Source: Toxoplasma gondii ME49 (Eukaryota > Apicomplexa > Conoidasida > Eucoccidiorida > Sarcocystidae). Taken from it: a DNA stretch of 64,000 nucleotides. Made by a program: the position numbers and the translations under genes. The stretch spans positions 310,001 to 374,000 of the forward strand of contig NC_031475.1 in the NCBI RefSeq assembly GCF_000006565.2, read 5' to 3'. The notes under the pieces are model-generated. The model saw only the letters and a list, made by a program, of their open reading frames with translations. It ran no database searches and was not told the origin of the DNA. The stretch's first letter is position 1; each line of letters opens with the position of its first letter. This document shows positions 57,401 to 64,000 of the stretch, one piece after another.

Positions 57401-58836
57401 CGATTCACCGCCACTGTTCGCGTCCATCAAACGAAGCATTCAAAGTATATCTTCATTCGCCTAGTTACATTCATTTTTAGGATTCCCTTTGACGGAAACG
57501 CGTGCCTTCATGAAGGAGATGCACATTCAAGGAAATACGCATTTATGTGTGCAGCAAAGCGAACAACAGATTCTGCGTGTGTTTTCTCTGGAGGGAAGAA
57601 GGGAGCGCTCGCCAGTGTCGTGAAAAGCAACGAGAGCTCGTGAAAGTTTTTGTGTTTTCTGCCTCGACGCAGAAATCTAGGCCAGGACCTCGAAACTTGG
57701 CGAAAATGAAAGAAAAAAGACTGAAACGTTCACTGCCCATGAAGAGGTGGGGAGCTCGTGATGGCCGAGCAAGCTTCGCTGCAAACGAACAGAGGGTGGG
57801 GGACAAGTTGCGTCTGCTTTGCGGCTGAGGAGAGACGGAAGCTGTTCCTTGCGATTATATGCAGAACCTTTCAATTGTCTGAAACACATTTGTCTCTTCA
57901 ACTCGTTTTCGTTTCCAAACGCAAATGCACAGCAGGTACGTCGCTGGTCTGGCTGGACAACGGATTCCTCCTTCCTTCGTTGGCAGGCAAACCGTTCCAC
58001 CGCTTCCCTCTCTCCCCGCTACTCCCGGTGGAAAGCGCGCTTTCTCGGTCGGCAGCCGCGAGCGACAGGCACTCTCGATAGGAAACAGAGAAAACGCGTC
58101 GTTTTCTGCGGTTTTGATTGCATGGAACTTTGTCTATCGAGCAGAAACACCCGACTTTCCTGTCTTGCCGACAATCCTATCCCCCGCGAACAGAGGAAGA
58201 AACGAGGGACACAAAAAAGCCGCGCGCTCTGTGCTTTGGCAACGTCAAACACGAAAGAAAGCAGCCTTTTGTCAGTTTTTCATTCGGCGAGAACGGTCCG
58301 TCTTCTCGTCTGGAAAGTTGCTGTCTACGAGGCGGATGCACACCGCAACTGCCATCTCCACGCTTTCGCGTTCGGGGTGTCGAGACACCTGACGCGCCTT
58401 CCGTCCGTCTGAAAGCGGACCGCAAACGCCTTCAGTTCTTCTCTGTTTTCTCTCGCTGACAATCGCAACCTACGGATACATATGTGTGTCTCCACATCTG
58501 TATCTGTGCAGCAGGGTACTCGCATCTGCGAAACTTGGCGCATGTATATTTGCATATGTATATGCTGACATACATACATACATACATATATATATATATA
58601 TATGATATTATTATATATTATATTTATATTATTATATATTATTATATAAATGTAATATTATAATATATATATATATATGTATAAGTAGAGGAGTTGTGTC
58701 TGTTTGCGTTGGTAGAGGCTGAGCGTTTTTGTGCGACATTTGAGGGCGGCTGTGTTGCGTTGCGTGCGGTGCAGAACATCTCCACGTTGGCTTTGAGATT
58801 TCGTCGAGCGTTGTCGGACTTTCCAGTGTGAAGAAG
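54413..58836. other. Divergent spacer of 4.4 kb
   Basis: It lies between the starts of the dehydrogenase (minus) and the HMG-box gene (plus). The first several hundred bases are GA-rich and probably the dehydrogenase promoter and leader. A minus-strand ATG frame at 55815-55351 (154 codons; segment NRRSKMEKSRGKRVRQWK) is open but unsupported. Plus-strand frames at 57500-58460 overlap in all three frames without motifs and could be a spliced 5' leader of the HMG gene. The span ends with a TA-rich block at 58567-58685. No promoter word could be assigned with confidence. Confidence 0.55.
58567..58685. repeat. TACA/TA/TATTA repeat block upstream of HMG-box gene
   Basis: (TACA)n runs into (TA)n and TATTATATTA repeats, ending about 150 bp before the HMG-box ATG. 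Confidence 0.92.
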
Positions 58837-59133
58837 ATGGCGAAAGACGCAGCGGCTGGCGAGGAGAAGAAGAGGCGAAACGGCAGAAAGAAGAAGGATC
58901 CGAACGCGCCGCGCCGCGCGTTGTCGGCCTTCATGTTTTTCGCGAAGGAAAAGCGAACAGAGATCGTCGCGGCGAATCCGGAATTGAAGTCGCAGATGAC
59001 GAAGGTCGGGAAGATGGTCGGCGAGGCCTGGGGGAAGCTGACACCGGAGGAGCGGAAACCGTTCGAGGAGAAGGCGGCGCAAGACAAAGCCAGATACTTG
59101 AGTGAGAAACAAGAATTCGAGCAGAAGCAGTAG
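58837..59133 (+). CDS. Single HMG-box protein (HMGB/Nhp6-like), 98 aa
   Basis: Small DNA-bending chromatin protein. Intronless, ATG at 58837 (GAAGATGGC), TAG at 59131. A basic N-terminal arm (KKRRNGRKKKDPNAPRRAL) leads into one complete HMG box: the DPNAP-R-LSAFMFF start, then KEKRTEIVAANPEL, KVGKMVGEAWGKL, TPEERKPFEEKAA and DKARYLSEKQEF. The box fills most of the protein and there is no acidic tail, as in yeast Nhp6 and the short coccidian HMGB proteins. It lies downstream of a TA-rich block and converges with a minus-strand ORF whose stop is only 28 bp away. HMGB-type identity is firm. Which paralogue it is cannot be told from the sequence alone. Confidence 0.95.
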   Translation: MAKDAAAGEEKKRRNGRKKKDPNAPRRALSAFMFFAKEKRTEIVAANPELKSQMTKVGKMVGEAWGKLTPEERKPFEEKAAQDKARYLSEKQEFEQKQ

Positions 59134-59161
59134 ACCGCCTTGACCACTGAGGGAGGCAGGT

Positions 59162-60271
59162 TCATGCCGCGACGCTCCCGCGGGAGATCAGAGAGAGACG
59201 ATCGAGGTTCGAAAGCCGGGGGAGGGCGCCCCCTTCTTCAGGTTCGAAAACTCGAGGAGGAAAAGCCGACAAAGTTCTCCTCTCGAAACTCTGCAAGTCG
59301 GACCAGCGCGTGAGCATTTGCAGGGCCGCGCCTCCTCGGCTCAGGAGAACGTTCACTCGCCGCGGTGCCGCATGCACTCCAGCGGGGTGTGCGTACACCG
59401 CGACTCTGGATGCAAGCTTTGTAGAGAGGCATGGTCGCGTTGGTGAACGCTCTGTCCCAGCCGAGTTTCTGACGCGTTTCTGCCGAACGTTCCGCGCGAG
59501 AGATTCCTTGCCACTGCCGCAGGACGGCGGCGCCTTGTGGGACTCTTCGGATTTCCGCGTCGGCGACGGAGGTCTGTCGGCAGAGGAGCCGCTGCCTCCC
59601 GGGGGGACGCGAGGGAGAGAGGGGAGAGCACTGCGGCTTTTTGAGTCAAGGAGACGAGCTGGAGAGCGCTTCAGTCGTCCCTCGGGTGTACATACAGTGG
59701 GCGCGCGCAGGACGCAACTGGCCACAGTGCAGGGGCTCCGAGTTGCTTGTGCACCGAGGAGAGCGCCGGTCTCCCCGAGGCAGCTGAATAGCTCTTCATC
59801 CAGTTCGAGGACGGACTCCTGGGCGCATTTGTGCAAGTTGAGCAACGCTCGAATTCGGGGAAGGCGTTCGAGCAGGCAACACCCTGAATCCTGGCACCAC
59901 TGCTGCTTCTCCCTACCTCGAGGTCGGCCGCGGCGTCGGGGAGTTTCGGTGTCTCTGTGTGTGGGGTGATGGTTGCTGGCTGGTGCGGCGCTCGCAAGAG
60001 GGTCGCCATTTTTCCTTTTTTTCGTTTCAACCTCCCCTGCTGGCTCCACACGCCGCGTCTTTGCTCCCGGAGGGGCGGCTGTGACAACCGAGGAGACAGA
60101 CGAAACAGAGACGACGGGGAAGAAGGTGAAGAAAGCGGCGTACGCGGAGGGGAGAGGTTGGCGTCGAGCTGATATTGAGGGTGAAGCGAGCGTTTTTCGG
60201 GTGTCTGCGCGGCTTTGGTTTTGGGTCGAGAGCAGAGCAGGGACGCAAGGGGGAAGAAACGCTTTGCGCAA
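59162..60271 (-). CDS. Probable coding exon(s), minus strand, unknown protein
   Basis: An open frame of 369 codons runs from 60271 to TGA at 59162, with no ATG near its 5' end (it opens with TTG after an AAG-free leader), so at least one upstream exon is needed if it is real. Ordered-looking segments are RLPRIRALLNLHKCAQ, ESVLELDEELFSCLGE, LASRVAVYAHPAGVH, RRVNVLLSRGGAALQML and a terminal LSNLDRLSLISRG. The middle is Ser/Pro/Arg-rich. A second minus frame with a true ATG at 60510 (MENHTRACKYKY) overlaps the upstream half and could supply the first exon. A possible acceptor (CTCAATATCAG) lies near 60165. The stop is 28 bp from the convergent HMG-box stop, unusually close for a coccidian gene pair. 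No family recognised. Confidence 0.4.
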   Translation of the reverse strand: MRKAFLPPCVPALLSTQNQSRADTRKTLASPSISARRQPLPSAYAAFFTFFPVVSVSSVSSVVTAAPPGAKTRRVEPAGEVETKKRKNGDPLASAAPASNHHPTHRDTETPRRRGRPRGREKQQWCQDSGCCLLERLPRIRALLNLHKCAQESVLELDEELFSCLGETGALLGAQATRSPCTVASCVLRAPTVCTPEGRLKRSPARLLDSKSRSALPSLPRVPPGGSGSSADRPPSPTRKSEESHKAPPSCGSGKESLARNVRQKRVRNSAGTERSPTRPCLSTKLASRVAVYAHPAGVHAAPRRVNVLLSRGGAALQMLTRWSDLQSFERRTLSAFPPRVFEPEEGGALPRLSNLDRLSLISRGSVAA

Positions 60272-62644
60272 GGTGGAGAGAGAGGCGACGAGACGAGAGA
60301 GGGGAGAGAAAAGGAGAGTTTCTCATGCGTAGCCTTCTTTCTGGAGTCTCTGCGCAAAGGATTCCACGACGCACTCGACTTTGTTGAGGAAGCGAGAAAC
60401 CGTTGGCGACGAGAGAGCACTGTGAAGGGTGCTCTGCACATCCGCGTCTGTATAGCGCTCATGCCGATGTGCTCGTATTTATATTTGCATGCACGTGTGT
60501 GGTTTTCCATCCATGTGGACCAGTTTCATTTGAGAAGGAGTCGATGAAGATTTGCTTGTCTTTCCTCTCGCGACGGCGCCTCGCAGTCGAGACCTGAAAC
60601 CTGCGCCAGCGAGTCGAGGCAGGTGTCTGTACACCCAGAGAAGAGCCGCAGCCCCTCGACGAGTGCCTGCTCCTTCACCTCCCCCACAGCGTCTGGCTCC
60701 TAGAAAGGAAACTTTAAGAAGAAGTCGATGCATGCGTGCCGTGCAGCTTGACACTGGGAAGGAAACGGCCACTGTGAGCATCGTAGACCTCGTCCGCGTC
60801 GCCTGTCTACACCTGCAAGTTGTTTAGATGTATGCGCTGGATAGAAATACGCTGTACTTACAGTGCACTCGGCATGGTGATGATGATGCTGAACAGCGCG
60901 ACAACAGTGGATTAGGTGAGTAGCGTAGGAATCGTGCAGCTTGTTTATACGCCGGATGGTTATTCCAAGCTACGCTGAGTAGCATTCGAAAGAGGAACTG
61001 AAGAAGAAGACAGTGAAGCGCTTGTGGTCTCCGTCAGCCGGTTCCTGTTTGTTAGGTTGGACTGCTCAAAACTCAAAACAGAGTGTTTTTGGCGGACTTC
61101 AGCAGCTCTTCTTGTCCCAGCTGTTTGACTTGGATACCAGATGAAATAAAATAAGCGAAAACGCCGAAATGGCCTACGCACGTGATAGGAAATGCATTCT
61201 TAGTTTCCTTTCGCTGGCAATGCCTTCACAACGTCACGTTGCGGACTCCGGAAAGGAGGGGTCGCATCTTGAAAACAGACGTCTTTTTGAGGACGTTCGA
61301 AACTGCGCCTTCTTTCCTCCTTGAAAACAGGCACTTCCTTTCGGCAAGAGTCTCACACCCTTAGCTGCTGTGATACGTCCAGTCGTTCGCCGGCGTTGAA
61401 GGCCTGCGCTAAACATCGCAGTTGCCTGCGCCGCGTCTGCAGAGCGGGAGCCTTTCAGGCGCCTCGGAGAGTCTCTTTTTGGATGGTATTTTAGCAGCAG
61501 AAAGTGAGTTTCGAGTGTTTGCGAATGTTTTGAGGAAATGCATCGTCAGCAATCGACGCTCTTCTATCCGAGAGGAACAGCCCACAACATAGAGTCTCCC
61601 CCCAAAGTCGCACGTCGGATCTGAAGAAAACAACCTTCGTTTTTCCAGAAATCGGAAAAAATGAAACTGCATGCGCTGCAGAAAGAAGGGGGACTGGGCG
61701 GTCGGTCCAGAAAGTAGTATGCAGAGAGGTCGCAGATGCAAGGAAAGTGACAATCGTTTCCACATTTGTGAACAACAAAAGGAGCACTGCTTAGAGAAGC
61801 TGAAACGTAGAAAACGCTTTTTTCACAGCACCACTACGCGAGATGCGTTTCTTCTGTTGAAAAAAAGACAGAGGAACTCGGTGTTTGCAGAAACTCAGAG
61901 CGCACGCATTGCTTGAATCTCTTTTTCGCAGCAACACAGAGTTTTTTTCCGAGTGTATTTCTCAGCTGGGTGTCTATGCATCGCCACCGTGTAAGCTTCC
62001 CCTGTGTCTCTCCGTTGCTCTGTTTGCTTCGTTCTGAATCACGTGGAAGCGTTTTCGTTCTCTCTTGTGGAGTCGTTTGCGAAAAAAAAAGAGCCGCAGT
62101 GAGACAGGCGTCTCTGCACAGATCCTGTCGAGTTTCTGGAAGTCCACTCTCGGCAGGAGTTTCCAGGACATCAAGCTGGTTCACCAAGCGTCTGTTTCCT
62201 GAACTCCTAAACGGCATCAACCGGAAGAGCGTTCAGCCCTCTACCTCACTCGCGTTGTGGCTTTCTTTCCGAATCTTTTTAGCGTCACAGAGTCACTCAA
62301 ACATGACAAGAGCACGCGCATGCAGTGAACCGTCCCCCGCCGAGTGTACAAACAGCTGAGACTCGGGACCGTGTCTCCCGCCAGTTCCCAGACGCTGAAC
62401 GCTGAACTCTTCATTCTCGAAAGCACACAAAACTCGCGCAAGTCTTTACTCTTACGGCAGTCAAAATCGACGTTCTGGAAATTGAAACGACATAAAATGC
62501 AAGCCAAACTCCCTCTCGCCAAGATGACGAGGTGATACTTTTCCCTTTCTGCACTCCGTCATACGTGCCGTTCAACATGTTTCATAAACAAACGTACATA
62601 CACACACATACACATAATTACACATAATTACACATATTTACACA

Positions 62645-62681
<37 letters not shown>

Positions 62682-63617
62682 ACAAAAAGAGATATTTATA
62701 GAGGGTATATACGTACATACAAATATATATGTTTAGACAGAGTATATATATATATATATTATAGGTACGTCTATGATCAACATGTATAATATGGATCTAG
62801 AAAAACTTGCACGAAGACAAGAGCGGGGGAGTCTCTGCTCCATTGCGCGATTGAACGGCGTTCTGCGGGACGAGAGCATCGCATTGTTTCGACGCGGAGA
62901 CAGGGACTTTCAGAAGAGCCTCAGAGGCTGATGGTCTGCATGCGCATTGTAGAAATGAATTTGCGCCCACTCGCGTCCGTAGGCGAGGCCGAGGAGAGGC
63001 GGTCCTGCAGCGAAAGTGCATCACCTTTTTCGCATGAAGCGCATGCACGAAATGTGGACCAGAGTCTGTCGACTGCCCCATACCTCGAAACAGATCCCCT
63101 GAAAAGCTGCCTGTAAAAGCTTGCAAAGTACGTGATGTGAGTACTCAACCACGCACCGCACTGAACTGCCGAGTCAGGGAGATGCGTTTTTTTTCAGCCA
63201 GGAGACTCCCAGGAAACGACGTAGCACCGCAGGCATGACAAAGCGGACGCCACCTGATGCTAGACGCCCCGCGTAGTTACGCGATATAGACAGTGGGAGC
63301 TTTTCGCCGTACCATTTCTCGAAACAACTCTCACACGCAAGAAAGATGCCAGACCTGAACACGAAGATCAACGAGAGAAACTCTGGAAAACGGACCGACG
63401 AAGAAGAGCCCCAGTCCCTGCCCACACCACCTGGAGGCTCTGAACTTCGCAGTGAAGAGAAACTTCGATGCCGAGGACAAGGACAAGTGAAACGCGAAGC
63501 GCCAGGACTCCCAAGCGAGAAGAAGAACGACGGAGCAGAAGGCGCTCACGAGAACGCAAGAAAGGAGAAAGCAGCAAGCATCCGTGAGCTGGAAAAAAGG
63601 ACGCACGCAGACCTTAC
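60272..63617. other. Span of 3.3 kb: intron or 3' part of the acyltransferase gene, plus spacer
   Basis: The minus-strand acyltransferase exon ends at 63618 with a donor (GTAAGG), so one or more downstream exons should lie here. Frames at 63425-63174, 63148-62921 and 63126-62797 were checked for the expected GQP-LLYY continuation, and it was not found. A (TA)n and ACACATAATT repeat block lies at 62604-62763. Region 60800-62560 has only short frames on both strands. Confidence 0.5.
62604..62763. repeat. ACACATAATT / (TA)n repeat block
   Basis: Three or four ACACATAATT-like units are followed by two TA runs in non-coding DNA. Confidence 0.9.
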
Positions 63618-63753
63618 CGAGCATCAAACATGCCCAGAAAATCGCATTCGCCACCATTTTCTTGTGTCGATAAAATCTCCCAAGAGCAATCAAAGGAAGT
63701 TGCAGAAGCATCAAACCAAAGAGATACAGCCTCACGAAGCGGAAGCAGACTGC
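63618..63753 (-). CDS. DGAT1/ACAT-type membrane O-acyltransferase, one exon (gene continues outside window)
   Basis: Part of an MBOAT-family enzyme that esterifies diacylglycerol (DGAT1) or sterol (ACAT) with fatty acyl-CoA in the ER. The exon starts after ATTCAG (63754) and ends at a GTAAGG donor; 136 nt, leaving phase 1. Its ~45 residues read VCFRFVRLYLF, then LMLLQLPLIALGRF, then NAIFWACLMLG. They align with the conserved C-terminal block of plant and animal DGAT1, with the pattern F-G-M-x2-Q-x-P-L followed by N-x-I-F-W and a final G. In DGAT1 that glycine precedes QP. The active-site His and Asn must lie in exons beyond 64000, because 63754-64000 looks intronic. The downstream exon that should begin with GQP was not found. 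DGAT1 fits better than ACAT because of the Q-x-P-L pattern, but one exon cannot settle it. Confidence 0.6.
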
Positions 63754-64000
63754 CTGAATCAACAGGGTTCGCACAGTCCACGCCACACGAAAAACTAGAA
63801 AAGCATCTTTCGTTTCACCTTAAATACACACGCCGCCTCTAAATACACACACATATACTTTTACTATAATATGCGTCTAGAGCATCTGTACACACCACAT
63901 CTACCGTACATAGAGCTACAGTATTTCTACCAAAAGCTTTTTTTTATTATTAAATATTTAACTATATTTTTTAATTTGAATAAACGTTAGGATCATTGAC
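63754..64000. other. Probable intron of the acyltransferase gene, AT-rich
   Basis: It precedes the acyltransferase exon on the minus strand. The last 100 bp are strongly AT-rich without a long ORF. The plus-strand frame at 63346-63798 is an antisense shadow of the exon and its intron. Confidence 0.5.

Noticed and set aside
63346..63798. 151-codon plus-strand ORF starting MPDLNTKINE
   Set aside because: Antisense to the acyltransferase exon, and hydrophilic as expected for the complement of a hydrophobic coding stretch.
1..64000. tRNA, rRNA, CRISPR, IS or mitochondrial-insert sequences
   Set aside because: No B-box-like tRNA elements with a matching acceptor stem, no conserved rRNA blocks, no regular spaced repeats and no recognisable cob/cox fragments were seen by eye. 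A tRNAscan, Rfam and BLASTN search would be decisive.

Overview
The window is nuclear DNA of a coccidian apicomplexan close to Toxoplasma, Hammondia or Neospora. The signs are genes split by many GT-AG introns of a few hundred bases, ORFs full of Ser/Pro/Glu/Arg low-complexity runs, frequent TGCATGC words, (TA)n tracts confined to non-coding DNA, a WGAGACG-type promoter word, and a plastid-type CDP-diacylglycerol synthase with an apicoplast-like leader. The species cannot be fixed from the sequence alone. No IS, phage, CRISPR array, rRNA, tRNA or bacterial operon was seen.

Layout, left to right. 1-2414 (+): 3' part of a DEAD-box RNA helicase. 2415-6683: long spacer with TA repeats. 6684-8779 (+): four-exon gene for a 191-aa acidic protein of unknown role, with a 22-nt microexon. 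8780-10977: spacer with a GA tract. 10978-12918 (-): intronless RNase P/MRP subunit p30 with a very large low-complexity insert. About 13.3-14.0 kb (-): probable gene with unresolved exon structure. 14415-17989 (+): two-exon plastid-type CDP-diacylglycerol synthase. 21237-27357 (+): three-exon gene for a ~1,729-aa helical-repeat-like protein. 28531-32427 (-): single-exon 1,298-aa protein with a coiled coil and a C-terminal membrane segment. 35618-45209 (+): 13-exon ABC half-transporter of the ABCB/TAP type, probably mitochondrial. 46970-54412 (-): 13-exon FAD-dependent mitochondrial glycerol-3-phosphate dehydrogenase. 58837-59133 (+): single HMG-box protein. 59162-60271 (-): probable coding exon without an ATG. 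63618-63753 (-): one exon of a DGAT1/ACAT-type membrane O-acyltransferase that continues past the right edge.

Gene models were built by finding exons that carry family motifs and then checking that donor and acceptor phases join. Every junction given for the helicase, the 191-aa gene, the CDP-DAG synthase, the helical-repeat gene, the ABC transporter and the glycerol-3-phosphate dehydrogenase keeps the frame. The exception is the 3' end of the ABC gene, where two ends are possible.

Three genes act in glycerolipid metabolism: glycerol-3-phosphate oxidation, CDP-DAG synthesis in the plastid, and a neutral-lipid acyltransferase. The others serve RNA metabolism (helicase, RNase P/MRP), chromatin (HMG box) and organelle transport (ABC). 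These are separately promoted eukaryotic genes, so the shared theme is an observation and not evidence of co-regulation. No clearly new multi-gene system was found. The most unusual items are the split RNase P p30 fold, the choice of start in the plastid synthase, the two large lineage-restricted proteins, and the long strand-asymmetric GA tracts.
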